Positions 13,081-26,200 are shown, counted from the first letter of the stretch. The stretch: 64,000 bases of DNA from Apostichopus japonicus (GCF_037975245.1 NC_092573.1:19505265-19569264), one strand, 5' to 3'. Program-made: numbers and translations. The notes: generated by a model from the letters alone, not told the origin.

Positions 13081-13560
13081 ACTATGAAACATGATGGTAC
13101 ATTTACAGCAATTTTTGCATGATTTTGTCCCATATTTTTGCATTACTGATAAGACAAACCTTTTGCCAGCTTATGTTCTACTCATATCTTAATGTTGGCA
13201 ATATAAATTACCTGTGGATATGAGCTGAATTAAGAAGAGAGACCAACTGCTATTCTTATATGTTATAGTATGCATCTCTTTTCCTAAAAAAAAAGCAGTA
13301 GATATACATAGAGAATTCCTTCATGTAATCCCTGATAAATCTGAGAGGAGACAACAATTAATTTTTTTTCATTATTAGGGAGAACCTAAAAGCCTTTAAA
13401 ATGAAAAAAGAACTATATAAACTAGCACACATAAGGCATAGGTTCTGTGCCTCAACACTGTAGCACACAAAAATTGACCAATCAGTGTCCTCAGATTTGG
13501 GTATTCTCTGTCAGGTCCAATAAATAACTTGACAAGTCTATGTAATTATGTTCAGAGTAG

Positions 13561-13830
13561 AGCGGTGAGGTGGCAGAACGGGAGAGTGCACGTCTGCAGT
13601 ACCTGAGGTCCCTGGTTCAAACCTCGGTGTCGACACTGACACCAATTTTCACCCCGCTCCTTTCTCGTGGTAGGAAAGTGGCTACACGTGGAAGCGGTAC
13701 TCACGTCCTTCGGAGGGGACGTTAAATTGCGGTCCCGGGAGCAGGATTACACACCCCTGCCTCGTTACTTCAGGGCACTATTCGAAAAGAGAAGGCGAAA
13801 TTCGCCGGTGTCCTTCCACGCACAAAAAAA
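13561..13830 (+). repeat. tRNA-derived SINE
   Basis: The head has an A-box-like GGTGGCAGAACGGGAGAGTGC and a B box GGTTCAAACCT 45 bp later. The body contains CCTTCGGAGGGGACGTTAAA and GCGGTCCCG, a conserved central motif I recognise from SINEs of marine invertebrates. It lies directly upstream of the LINE remnant. Confidence 0.7.
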
Positions 13831-13869
13831 CTTCAACCTCAATAATTACCGACTAAGGATTTCCTTAGT

Positions 13870-16510
13870 TTGCTAAATTAAATTCTTCCTCAAATTAATA
13901 ATTCATCAAATTGATGGATATGATATGTGTCATATTAAAAGATGTGATGAAAGACGAGGTGCAGTTGCTTTATGTTCGCAAAAGTACAAAATACTAGATA
14001 AAATGTGCATTACAATTAATGATGCTCTCGAATGTATTTCAGTTGAGATTTCCGTACAAAAGAAGAAGAATATTATCATTGTCTTTACAGACAACCTCTA
14101 TAAATGTCCTAACCAATACGATTGAAAATTTGTACAGACAAAAGAGGCGTGATGTTTACCTAGGCTTTGAATTTAATATTAATCTTCTTAACTATGAAAA
14201 TCATATCGGTACCAGAGACTTTCTAGATGTACTCTTTAGCATAGGTTTGTTGCCACTTATTGATAAACCCACTCGTATAACAAACAGTTCTGCATCATTG
14301 ATCGATAATATTTTCACAAATGTACTTGGTGCTGAATTCGAAAGTGGATTGCTAGTTAATGATGTCAGTGATCATCTTCCAGTTTTTAGTGTAACTTATT
14401 ATACTAAAAGCATATATCCAAGTCCATTTATATAAGAAAGAAAGATAAAGCAACTATGTTTCTGATTAAGCATAATCTAGATCAAGAGAGATGGGAATCT
14501 GTGTATATTGCCGATAATGCATATGAAGATTGCAATAAAGTAATTACAAAATCGTACGGTGATTGTTTTTCTGCTAAACAAAGGCTTACCAAATGTTTAA
14601 AACATGCATCCAAAAGTTCACTATATGTTAAATTTATTAAAAAGAGGACATTGGAATATGAATGGGGGTATAAAGTAAATATAAACAAGTTTAATTCAAT
14701 CTTAAAAGGTTGTAAAAATTAGTATTTTTCAAAACTTGTCGATAGTTATACAGACAATGTAAAAGAAACTTAGAAGGTACTAAACAGCATCAATGAACAA
14801 AAATTATCAGAATCAAACAACAAAACCCGATACTTTCATTGACAGTGAGAGGGAGGTTAAAGGTAAAGACATAGCAGAAGGACTTAATAATTATTTACAA
14901 GCATTGAACTTAAGTTAGCTGCAAGTATACAAGAGCATAATAGTTCCATTTATATCTCGGAGGAACAAGCATCTATTCTATATTTCTAAAAGATACTTAT
15001 GAAGCTGAAATTTCTTGAGATCTCTTTAAATATGAGTAATAAACGTCTGGTGCTTACAATAAAATTAGTATGTCATCAGTAAAGAATGTTATTCCACATG
15101 TTATTCATCTATTATTCACTTACATCTGTAATAAATCATTTTCAAGTGGTATGTTCACAATGGCATGAAATTCGCTAAGGTAATACCAATTATCAAATGT
15201 AGTGAAAAAAATGGATTTTCAAATTATAGACCTGTTTCCTTATTACCGCAATTTTCTAAAATACTTGAAAAACTGTAAAAAAAAAACAACAACATAAGAT
15301 TAAACAGTTTCATTGACAAAATCACATTCTTAGTGAGAGTTAATAACTTTCAAATCTGGACGGTCTACATCAATGGCATTATTGAAATTAGTCTAAGAAA
15401 TTGTATCATCCCTAGATAACAAAAATTCAACCATAGGAGCAAAAAAACATTCGACACACTAGACCATCATACATTGCTAAATTAATGAAATCTTTATAGG
15501 TTTGTGGTATAGTTCATGACTGGCAGAGTAGTTATTTATCGAATAGAAAACAGTATGTCTAGCTTAATGACGTAAAGTCCAATCTGTGTACTGTTGTGTG
15601 TGGAGTACCACAAGGGTCAATTCTGAGTCCCAAATTATTTATTCTATACATAAATGGTATTTGCAATGTTTGGAGGTTTCTTAAATCTTTAGGTTTGCTG
15701 ATAATATTTTTTTGTTCCCATGATGTTATTGATATTCTTAGCATTCTAATAAGCAAGGAACTCCATAAACTTAACATATGTTTTGCAGTTTATACATTAT
15801 CTCTAAACGTGAGTTAAAGACATTGGATGATATTCTCGAATCAAAGTGCAGAGTTCGATCTGAACATATGTATAAATAAAGTTAAAATTGAAAGCTATTT
15901 TAAGAGATCAGAAACTAAATATGAAAGAGCAAATTCTTCATTTATCGAAAACACTTTCTAAAAGCATTGAAATTATATGCAAAGCTGATCATTTATTAAA
16001 CAGTGATGCACTAACACTTTATATTGTGCTATGTTTCTTCCTCATCTTAATTACTGTGCCGAAGTTTGCGGAAAAACTTATGTCCAATACCACTATTTTA
16101 TTCCTAAAGCGAAAAAAAGTTATTACATTTTGGTTGTAATGCCAAATCTTTAGATCATACTTCTGAGCTCTTTTACAAGTTAAAACTATTAAACCACCTG
16201 ATATTGTAGACTTGTTTACTGGTGTGCTTACGTCTAAAGCATACCACATATACTAACCATCAAATTTACAAATGTACTTCTCACTCATTTCAAATGACAG
16301 GTATAACAATAGACAAAAACATAATTTTATATACATATATGTCAGAACAAGAAAGAAGCAACTTTGTGTTTCAATTTCACGTGCTAAACTTTGGAATTCG
16401 CTGGATGATAGCATAATAAATAGCAAGACTTTACGTTTATTCAAAAAGGGTATAAGCAACATCTATTTTCAACATAAGTTTACCCAAATTAAAGTAACTA
16501 TTTTGTGACT
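13870..16510 (+). mobile_element. Degenerate LINE (Jockey/CR1-type): endonuclease and reverse transcriptase
   Basis: Frames in order give CHIKRCDERRGAVALC, NDALECISVEI, FEFNINLLNYENH, FLDVLFSIGLLPLIDKPTRI, SASLIDNIFTN and VNDVSDHLPVF (APE endonuclease end). These are followed by KISMSSVKNVI, NYRPVSLLPQFS-like sequence near 15240, GVPQGSILSPKLFILYIN (RT motif B region) and a C-terminal KLWNSLDDSIINSKTLRLFK. Multiple frameshifts and stops break it; the YxDD region is lost. It is not a host gene. Confidence 0.85.
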
Positions 16511-16940
16511 GATTGTCGCATTTGTGTTGGTGTGTATTTATTGATTTTGGTGTTATTTGTTGTTTCACCAAATATTCCAGGACCTTTTCTGACAAATTTG
16601 CATTTCCGGGGAAAACGATTCTATAAGTACCGTTCTTCTTTTTTCTCCATTTCCACGCATGAATTTGATATGTATAATTTAAAATATTTGTTCCCTTCAC
16701 TTATTGATTACTTTCATATGTATATGTGATATTCAGTATTTATGCTGGAAATAATTCATTTTCATTGTCATTGTCGAAATCTTGGTAATGAAAATGTTTT
16801 TAATCTTAAAACATTTGATTTTGATTTTTATGATTTATTTGTTATCAAGCAAATTCAATCAAAGGTAGAGTTGGAAGTTTAGTTTTTTAATGTTTTGAGT
16901 GTATAGGCCTAGTTGTGAGTGGATGTACTTAGGTTTTGTT
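16510..16940. other. LINE 3' flank, no recognised gene
   Basis: AT-rich sequence with no recognisable frame; it may include the LINE 3' untranslated region. Confidence 0.4.
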
Positions 16941-16946
16941 CTTTAA

Positions 16947-17395
16947 TTAAAAATATTTGCGTCCGACGGAGGCAAGCAAGTTTAAGAGTTTGCGTCCACG
17001 GTTAGAACGTTGCGTCCCGGGCGCAGAATCATGCGTTCGTAAAAGTGGAACTTCACTCTCTGGTGGATTTACAACTCTTCCAAGAAACAAAATGGAACCA
17101 CATGATGTATCTGAGATGCAAAATATGAATGGTCGGTCGGCTTTAAATGCTGGAATATCTTCAATGGATGGGCCGCAACTAAAACATACATAGTCGAATC
17201 CAGTAGCTGCAGCTGCTTCCGTTCCTTCCTCCTTGAACTCAACAAAAGCCTTATGAATGACCTTTGACACATAAAGGTCTTCAGATTCAGCAATTCCAGA
17301 AAGGTCTGCCTTATTAACATTGAATACATCTGGCATTCCCATTAATGACAAATGATCATTCAAATCAAAACTCTGTTCCAGTTTGAAACGAGGGA
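16947..17395 (-). pseudogene. Serpin C-terminal exon (partial gene or gene fragment)
   Basis: The frame reads PRFKLEQSFDLNDHLSLMGM, then ADLSGI, LYVSKVIHKAFVEFKEEGTE, the alanine-rich hinge AAAATG, and ADRPFIFCI ending RVVNP. This is the conserved end of a serpin: strand, hinge and reactive centre loop, then s4B/s5B. The GTEAAAAT hinge is that of an inhibitory serpin. Counting 17 residues from the Glu-Glu of the hinge puts P1 at Phe and P1' at Ser, which would suggest a chymotrypsin-like target; that is inference. A possible acceptor lies near 17393. After NP the frame runs on about 38 residues before a stop, longer than usual. No upstream serpin exons were recognised, so it may be a last exon or a detached fragment. 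Confidence 0.8.
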
Positions 17396-17587
17396 AACTT
17401 TAGCTTATTGCATCTGCCAAACTAAGTAGCTGAATCAGTAGGCTTGAATGTTACTACGATTATAATCGAGTTAACGGAGCTGACGAGTATTCAATATCAA
17501 AAGAGCTCTGACAAAATACCATGCAAAAAAAACAACAGTTTTTAACATTTTTTTCGACACTGAAAGGGGTTGCTCCCACAAAGCAGT

Positions 17588-17745
17588 TGTTCCCACTGCT
17601 GACCTGGCTACGTCCCTGCATGAGTAGAGGGAAGTATGACGAAGAATGTTGGTCAGGGAATTTTTGAAAATTCGGACACAGTTAATTTATTGGTTTACAA
17701 ATATTAAACCTATGATAACGGCTTTACTATAAAACTTCGTTGAAG
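17588..17745 (-). repeat. Dispersed repeat fragment (same family as 53.46-53.6 and 63.16-63.3 kb)
   Basis: On the minus strand, CCAATAAATTAACTG, CCAACATTCTTC and CATACTTCCCTCTACTC match the two right-hand copies in the same order. Confidence 0.75.
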
Positions 17746-17779
17746 AAAAAATACCAGATATCAACGTAGGAGTATGATA

Positions 17780-17849
17780 TGATAGTTGAAAACTTCTAGC
17801 TATATTTTAGCGGACCCTAAACGTGACGGACTTAGTGTGTAAGATAATG
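17780..17849 (+). repeat. Direct repeat flanking foldback element, left copy
   Basis: TTCTAGCTATATTTTAGCGG through GTGTGTAAGATAATGG reappears in the same orientation at 20643-20718 with a few mismatches. The two copies enclose the element at 17903-20091, with about 50 bp and 550 bp of unrelated sequence between. Confidence 0.75.
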
Positions 17850-17902
17850 GAACGATTACTTCTGGTACGACACCTACAACAGCTATAAAATAGAAAGCTC
17901 CT

Positions 17903-20091
17903 GATTAAAACTCTAAGAGGGCTGCAAACCGTGACTGAAATCAACACCGTCGCGTTTTGACTTTACAGGGATGATAAAGGCCAGTCTCTTAAAATTAGCA
18001 ATTTCGTTAGATTTTTACAGTTTTTCTGATCATAAAATGGTTACAATACTACGGTAGTTTAATAAGGACATAGGAAAGGAAACAAGTCTGCTCAAATCTG
18101 AACATTTGGACTATTTGTCTCTACATTTGTTTTTGGATCTTTTAAAGTCCAAATTTTGAAGGAATCAAAAAAAGCATTTTTTTTTTATTTTGAGATGAAA
18201 AATCAACATTGTGAGATTTGGGGACACTGTTTTTCTTTCCTATGTCCCTGTTAAGCCACCGTACAATGCTGAAAAATTGTGCACACAAAATTAAACTGCC
18301 GCATACAACCAACATCGTAGTCTGCTGCTGTACACATGTAAGTAAAGATTTAGTAGATACAGCGTAGTAGTCTTACGTCTATCGTGTCCTTGCGCGCATG
18401 ACAACAGTGATACAAGAGCGCTCACAAGAATATCAGCACAAAATCAGAAGCGCGTTCTCCGAAATAGTTGTCTGCATTGCATGCTGTACGTATAGAAAAC
18501 CTCCATGCGTGTGCGTTGATCTATATACGAGTGTTTACTATACCGTCATACACAGTGTGGTTTGTCAATGGAAAATATTTGTTGTCATTTTGCAGGCGTT
18601 CATATCAACACGTACTGTACTGGGTAGTTCTCTCTCCATTGCAAGCAGTGTAGTCTAGACGTTGGATATATCTTGACGTCGTTCTTCGCCTTAATTTAGT
18701 TGTTCGAACGACTACAATGACGGCCCGGGGTTGCAGAGAAGAAAAGGGCGACACTTGAAGACATAATTAACATAACGTGATTACGGTTAGCCTGATATTT
18801 TACATTATCCGAAGTTGTCTGTCTGTATGTCTGTCTGCGAAGTTAGCCTATGCATAGTTTGCAACGTATACCTAGTCTAGGCCTATCAGTATATGCCTTA
18901 CTTTTGACTTCATGTTTTATGCACAACGAGAACAGTGTTACGTCATGGAAATGTACCTATTAGCAACTGAGGCATTTTGACGGCACTTAATGCTTTCTGT
19001 GATCAGTGTAGAAAAGCCTATAGGAGAGTTAAAATATGTTCGGTCGGGATTGCGCCAGTAATATGTCGGTTACTACTTGTGTCATTACCTAGCCTTTATA
19101 TTTTAAACCGTTAAGTGTGGAAACAGCTATGCTCCTGTTAGAACAACTTCACATTTCTTAAATGCTGATTTACTGAGGCAGGCGTTTCAAACGACAGTGT
19201 GATACAAACATGTACGGTAACGTCATAAACAATGCCACGAGCTCTTCGTGCATTAAAAACAATCGAAATGTGCGGTATTCATGACAGTACACAAAGCAGA
19301 TAATGCGTCAAGATAAGACGTCAAGATATTCAACGTCTAGACTACACTGCTTGCAATGGAGAGAGAACTACCTAGTACAGTATACGTTTTGATATGAACG
19401 CCTACAAAATGACAAATATTTTCCATTGACAAACAACTGTGTATGACGGTATAGTAAACACTCGTTTATAGATCAACGCACACGCACGGAGGTATCCTGT
19501 ACGCACAGCATGCAATGCAGACAAATATTTTGGAGCGCGCGCTTCTGATTTTGTGCTGATATTCTTGTGAGCGCTCTTGTATCACTGTTTGCATGCGCGC
19601 ACGGACAAGATAGACGTAAGACTATCACGCTGTAGCTACTAAACCTTTACTTACATTTGTACAGCAGAAGACTACTGTGTTGGTTGCATGCGGCAGTTTA
19701 ATTCTGTGTGCACAATATGTCAGCATTGTACGGTGGCTTAATGTAGGGACATAGGAAAGAAAAACAGTGTCCTCAAATCTCACAATGTTGAATTTTAATC
19801 TCAAAATGTTGCCTCTTTTTTTCCTTTAAAATTTGGACTTTAAAGGTTTAAAAACAAATGTCCAAATGAAGAGACAAAAAGTTCAATTTTTTTCAGATTT
19901 GAGCAGACTTGTTTCCTTTCCTATGTCCCTATTAAACAACCGTAGTATTGTAACTATTTTATGATCAGAAAAACTATACAAATCTAACGGAATTGCTAAT
20001 GTAAAGAGACTGGCCTTTATCATCCCTGTAAAGTCAGAACGCGACGGTGTTTATTTCAGTCACGGTTGGCAGCTCTCTTAGGGTTTTAATC
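17903..20091. mobile_element. Foldback element with ~780-bp inverted arms
   Basis: GATTAAAACTCTAAGAGGGC at 17903 is mirrored by an inverted copy ending at 20091. Homology runs inward to about 18682 and 19317, for example TAGTCTAGACGTTG with TTGACGTC. A possible 3-bp CCT duplication flanks it (17900-17902 and 20092-20094). The ~630-bp centre has no transposase frame. Confidence 0.8.
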
Positions 20092-20642
20092 CCTACGCGC
20101 GATTCACACAGCCTGACAACAAACACCGACGTGCAGTGCTGTCTTCCTAACGTTCAGGCCACCACGCCAGCCTGGTGATTATTGGGTCGAAAAAAATACT
20201 TAAGAGTACCAGATTGTTCCAAAACAATGTGATATGAATGCATAAAGATACCATGCCCCAATTGGAGTATTGTACATTTGCACAAAAGTTTAACCGTGAA
20301 ATAAAAGAAGAGAAAAACAAAGAAAAACAAAAGCACACACAGACACACACAAGACGTAGAATAACCTAACGCAGTGCTTGTTTTGGCATATTTTCAGTCA
20401 CCACGATCGTTTGAATGCCTTGATGTGGAAGCGGAATGATCAAAGTAGAGATGGTGTCCAAATAAGGAGGATTGGAGGTGACACAAAGCAGTTAAGAATT
20501 CTGTGTTTAAAGCTGGATGTTTCTCTGTGCGAGCAGACGGTTCAGTATGCTTAACTTGTTCCTCTTCTAGCTCAAAGTCTAAACTGTCATGATATAGAAA
20601 TGTGCATACAGGCCAAGCCCTCAAATATCAATGTGGAAATAT

Positions 20643-20718
20643 GATATATCAGTTGAAAACTTCTAGCTATACTTTAGCGGACTCTAAACGTGACGGACTT
20701 AGTGTGTAAGATAATGGT
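20643..20718 (+). repeat. Direct repeat flanking foldback element, right copy
   Basis: Same-orientation copy of 17780-17849. Confidence 0.75.
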
Positions 20719-20719
20719 C

Positions 20720-23090
20720 CGACCGAAACATGCATACTTTGGCCTCGTTCTGCAAATTCCGTACTTTCAATTGGTCGTTTTGCGTTCAAACGGATTATAT
20801 TATACTGAATAGGTACAGAGAGGGTCAAAACAACGTATGCTTCTCTTGCACTTATCATAGTTTTAACAATTTTTTTTGAAGATATTATACTGTGTTAAAA
20901 TTCTTGAAATAACTGTAGTCGACTTCTGTTTTAAATGACGCGTCACATTCAGTTTTTTTTAAAAATACGAAATCCGGAAGAGAGAAACAGATCGTTTCAA
21001 TTGTTTAGGAAATGGAAACTTTTAAAGTTTCTTTTGTAGTCTTATTGTCACCTTACTGTGCATTGGAATAGTATACAGTACATAGGTTGTATTATAGAAC
21101 GTGTACGTACGTTTATGTAATATCTGGTGCGTTTATTAATGCAGTATGGATGCGTAAAGCTTAACCAGCTCACTTACAAGTATACAAGGTTAGAATTAAC
21201 AGGAAAGCTATCAACATTCTTGAAGCATTCAGAGCAAGGAAATTGTTAAAGAAATATGTCTTTAGCATATAGAATTTGCTATCTGCAGGTTGTGACGAAT
21301 AACGAAGAGACATATCAGGTTTGGGGCTTTCGGGACGTTTGGGCATTGATAGAAACGGCGAAAGGAAATCGGCGTCTCGGCACCTCAACATGTCGGTTCC
21401 TGCCTGAATCATGGAAATTTATATTTACTAGTTTGTAATGAAAAAAAAGCTCATGGAAACAGTTTTTGAGAAACATCACTTTATTGTCAAAGACAAAGCT
21501 ATATAGCTATAGCATTGTTCGTGGGAAGTTTAGCTACCCACTCTAATACCACTTACACATATTCAAAAGCTCGATTAATTAGTTTTCAAAAAATCATCAA
21601 ATATCTACTTCAAACTAAGAACTATAAGTATAGTTAATTGATGGCAAATCACTTCATTAAAATTCTTTAGGATGTCTCTTGTTTCAAAGATTTCCACCTT
21701 ACGGTTGCGATTTGTAATCTCGCTCATTGCTCCCAAAGTGATACAAATCCTTAATTGACCGTATTTCTCATGATTTATACTATTCATGAGATCAAAACAA
21801 ATGACAGAACGACATACTTATATATAGCATGGCGACATAAGACTTAAAAAACTGCAGATTACTTACTGAAAGCAGATCTCCGTTCTTTTGTTATAAGAGG
21901 AAAAGAAATGAAATGAAATCTGGGAAAAGTTGTAAGACATGCTACCCAAGTTTAACTCTAAAATGATGGATCATAACGATTGAAAAAAAAAAGATTATTA
22001 ATACCACTACCAGCTGCAACATATTCTCTAACTAAGTTTAATTCCACGTTACTGCTTCAGGAATTAAAATCCAAATTAACAGCTACTGCGACCTTCGTGG
22101 ATGGGTATTCCGACTTCCCTGTGAAATTTATCATTCCAACGTGTCATAATTGAATTGTTGTCAATGACGTAGCGTAACCTACAGGTAAAAACGGAGGTTT
22201 AGACGGTTGATGGTAGTATAATGAGATGATGTGATACTGGACCTAAGCACTTGTACTTTACACCCAACAAGTAGTGATTACCATTCACAAAAGTATAATA
22301 CTTTGTTGCAGTGATTAAGGATTATAGCTGGCAATGAAGCGTCTGGCAGAAGTTGTCCCTTCATGATATCACAATCTCATGTCCTATTGAAGGAAAGCAC
22401 GTAAAGATATAGCCATGTTACACTGAAACAGAGCCGTTTGCGAACCATGATTGAAGACCACACTGTATTTATATTATACGTGGTGATCCTGGGAACAAGG
22501 CAATTTTCCAATGTGTGATATTACTGTTAGTTGAAATGTTACTATCACAAGCATAATAATCATGACTTACTTCAGGAGTATCCCGGTGGTACGAAGTACC
22601 ACATGTACTTGTTAGCTTATTATCACATATGAAGATTTTGTTTTGAACACTCGACATTGTTGATGGTTACTTATTTCCACCAGACAAACTGTAATTTACT
22701 CAAATATATTTATCACACGCTTATACCTTTTCTACTAATCTGCTATCGGGTTGGCCTTGAAATGTTTCAACCAAATGTTTACAATTAGACATCATAAATT
22801 CAACAGACAGACAAGATTATGTAGTATGATATTCCCCTAATGTTGCGGTTCATTACTAAAGTAATATAATACACTTTTAATTTACACCAGTATTTTGCCC
22901 ATATAACCTGTCTATTTGTAAGAAAAGCAGCTACAATATGCTGTTAAGAGACATGTCTTCCCAAATGTGTAAACAAAAATCAACAAAAGACAACCCATCT
23001 AATGAAATTCAAGTGCGCCGCTTGTCATCGTTATATATGCTACAGTATTACGTAACATAACATATCATGTTATGCTTCGCTGGTATCTAT
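20720..23090. other. No gene recognised; expected place of the C3-like last exon
   Basis: The terminal C3-like exon should lie in or below this stretch. A minus-strand frame at about 22469-22606 (SYHRDTPEVSHDYYACD) has a faint resemblance to the C3 C-terminus, but its acceptor is poor and I do not call it. No other domain is seen. Confidence 0.4.
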
Positions 23091-23098
23091 ATACTCAC

Positions 23099-23249
23099 CC
23101 TCTAACCGCACCATTCCCGTCTGGTTCTGTAAACTCCAATGTATTACTGCCAATGAACAAGTACTGCCTAAGTCTTAAATCGGGACAACGACAAACACTT
23201 CTGAACCAGAACTCACGAGAGTCATTCATATGGACATCTCTTTCATCAC
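23099..23249 (-). CDS. C3: C3-like exon: C345C Cys/YLFIG motif
   Basis: The exon encodes REFWFRSVCRCPDLRLRQYL and FIGSNTLEF, matching the C345C pattern in which a Cys-x-Cys precedes YLxxG (human RTFISPIKCREAL..HYLMWG). The acceptor is GATTCCATAG and the donor GTGAGT. The start phase fits 27033-27182 and the end phase is 2. About 3.8 kb of intron with a split LINE separates it from the previous exon. The final exon, expected below this, was not identified. Confidence 0.85.
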
Positions 23250-26200
23250 CTATGGAATCGAAAGAAAGGGCTTGTAATTAAATATCATTTTCTGTGGAAT
23301 ACTGGAAACATCATACGAATGCCAGCATTAGTTTAAACCCCTGATAGTTGGAATGTATATATTTCTTCGAATATATACAGAAAGTTTGGCGTACATATTG
23401 GTTTTGGTTCCTGTGCGATCGAAGTCTTAATTTTCTTGGTTTCCACTTAAGGCTATTGTTGTGTTGAAAGTCATTTTTGTTATCAAGGCCACAACTATAC
23501 TCACTGCAACGTGGAATTAATTTCGACGTACACTTCTGACTGCAGATTCAGGTTTACAGATTGCTTTGTTATCTGTCGGTTGTTTCGTACAGTATTTCTA
23601 TAGTAGTAATTGCTAATATTACAGAGGACCATCCAACATACAACGAAGATAATTCGTTGAATGGCAGCAATTAATCACAAATTTATATCAGCAAGTCAAT
23701 TTTTGAAGAGGACTTATTTACGGTAGTAGTCAGGATTGTAAGCCATCTCCTTTTTTCCAGAACCTTTGCTGTTCTAATTCTCTTAGTAGTGAAGATGCCA
23801 AGGTTTGTGATAGCGAGCTTTTAAAGAAGGAATGTAGAAATGCTTTATTTACTTTTAAAGATAATAAGAGCCCAGGGAGTGATGGCTTAACAGCCGAATT
23901 TTATAAGTTTTTTTGGGCCATTTACATCCAATCTGGTTACAAATTTCTTCAATTTTTCTTACAATCATGGGACCTTGTCACACAAACAGTCTCGTGGCAT
24001 CACCACTCTTCTGCCCAATCCAAACAAGGATCTTGCTTTAGTTAAAAATCGTAGACTATAAAATTTGTCCGAAGGCCCTAGTTTTAGAATTAAACGTGTC
24101 ATCAATAAACTAATCGGTCCGAATCAAACTGGGTTTGTTAAGGGTCGCTTCATAGGAGAAAATATTCGTTGTATTTTAGATACGATTGATTATATGGATA
24201 CCATGTCGATTCCATGGTGCTTAGTGTTGGTTGATTTTGAGAAAGCGTTTGAAATGTTAGAATGGGCATTTTTGTTTTAAACTCTTAGTTTTTTCAAATG
24301 ACTTTTCTCGCTGGATTCGTACTTTATGGTTCTAGGACAAAATCCCCCCCCCCCCGGACAAAATCCGCCTGACAAAATCCCCCCGGACAAAATCCCCCCA
24401 GCCAAAATCCCCAGCCAAAATCCCCCAGCCAAAATCCCCCCGGACAAAATCCCCCCGGCCAAAATCCCCCCAAATCAAATATCCCCCCGGACAAGATCCC
24501 CCCAGACAATATCCCTCTGACCCATACAAAGCCTGTCTGCAACAACCAGATGTGACAGTCAAGGCATGGGTCATTGCACTGGTTAGGGTACCGGTCAGGG
24601 GACTAGTCAGGGTACCAGTCAGGGTACTAGTAAAAGGTACAGGTGAGCGTATCTGTGAGGGCTCCTGTTAGGCTACTGTGAGGGTACCGGTCAAGGTACT
24701 GGTCATGTGACTGGTCAGGGTACCAGTCATCGTACTGGTCACTGTACCGGTCAGGGTTCCACTCAGTGCACAGGTTAGGGTACCGGTCAGGGTACCAATG
24801 AGGGTACAGGTGAGGGTATCTGTGAGGGCTCCTGTTAGGGTACCTGTGAGGGTACCGGTCAAGGTACAGGTCATGTGACTGGTCAGGGTACCGGTCATCG
24901 TACTGGTCACTCTACCGGTCAGGGTTCCACTCAGTGTACTGGTTAGGGTACTGGTCAGGATACCAGTCAGGATACTGGTCAGGGTACCGGTTGAGGTACC
25001 GGCCGGAGTACGGGCAGGGGTACTGGTCAGGGAGCCATTGAGAGTACCAGTGGGAGTACCACTGATAGTACCAGTGGGGGTACAGGTGGGGGTGGGAACT
25101 GGTGGAGGTACCGGATGATGGTACCAGATGACGGTACCGGATGACGTTACCGGGGACCGGGGGCCGGGGGGGGGACCGGGGACACAGGGGAGATCGGGGG
25201 AACCGGGATGACGCATTTTTGTAAAGAACTGATGGGATTTTTTTATAGCATGGGGGATTTTGTCCAGGGGGGATTTTGGCTTGGAGGGATTTTGTCCAGG
25301 GGGATTTTGTCCGAGGGGACTTTGGCTCGTGGGGATTTTGTCCTAGGGGGATTTTGTCCGGGTGGATTTTGTCCGGGTGGATTTTGTCCGGGGGGTTTTG
25401 TCCTGTCACCGTACTTTATATCTCACCGACACTGCTTGTGTGTAACAATGGTTTCTCTTGTCATTCGTTTCCTATTTTCAGGGGAGTTAGACAGGGTTGC
25501 CGATTAAGCCCGTGCATTTTTATTTTATGTGCCGAGGTTTGCATTACAAATTTTGAGTAGTCAAGTTATTAGAGGTATTACAATTGACAACAACGAAATT
25601 CGTATTCTACAGTATGCTGACGACACGACGCTTTTCCTTGAGGGGATTGAAGCCTCTTTGGTTGAAATAGATAAAACTTTGAAGCTTCTTGAGAGTACTT
25701 CAGGGCTAAGTGTAAATTACGACAAAACTTCTTTTCATCCCTTGGGTCCTTTTATAAGGAGAAAACCAAACTTTTTGACATGCATTCCTTTAAATGAACA
25801 ACTGGTCCAATTACTGTCTTGGGTGTTACTTTGAAGAGGGGAGATGAAAGTCTTTTCCAGCTTAATTGTATTCCCCGGCACTCACGTCTTAAAGGCATTC
25901 TTCAAATATTCAAAAAAAAAGGTTAAGCGTTATACGATGATAAATCCTATTGCTAAATGTGGTTTAAATGTAACTCATATATTTCTAGCTGTATCCATAG
26001 CTTAAAGTGCACATGGATAAAACGTTATATCGGTTGCAAATACGCTCATTGGGCTTAGTTGTTTGATTTTTTTTATAAGAAATGTAATTTTAACAAAGAT
26101 GACCAAAAAACCAGCCATGTTTTCATTGACGAAATTGTTCATGCTTGGATAAGTTGTAATTTCTGCGTCCCAAGTGGTTCTTACGTAAATGTCAAATGAG

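Noticed and set aside
22469-22606. Minus-strand SYHRDTPEVSHDYYACD as the terminal C3 exon
   Set aside because: Resemblance to the C3 C-terminus is faint, the acceptor lacks a pyrimidine tract and the frame has an alternative donor; not enough to call.
24668-25409. Open frames up to 182 residues with Thr/Gly/Leu or Pro repeats
   Set aside because: Open only because the 12-bp and 15-bp minisatellite units are multiples of three or lack stops; no protein is implied.
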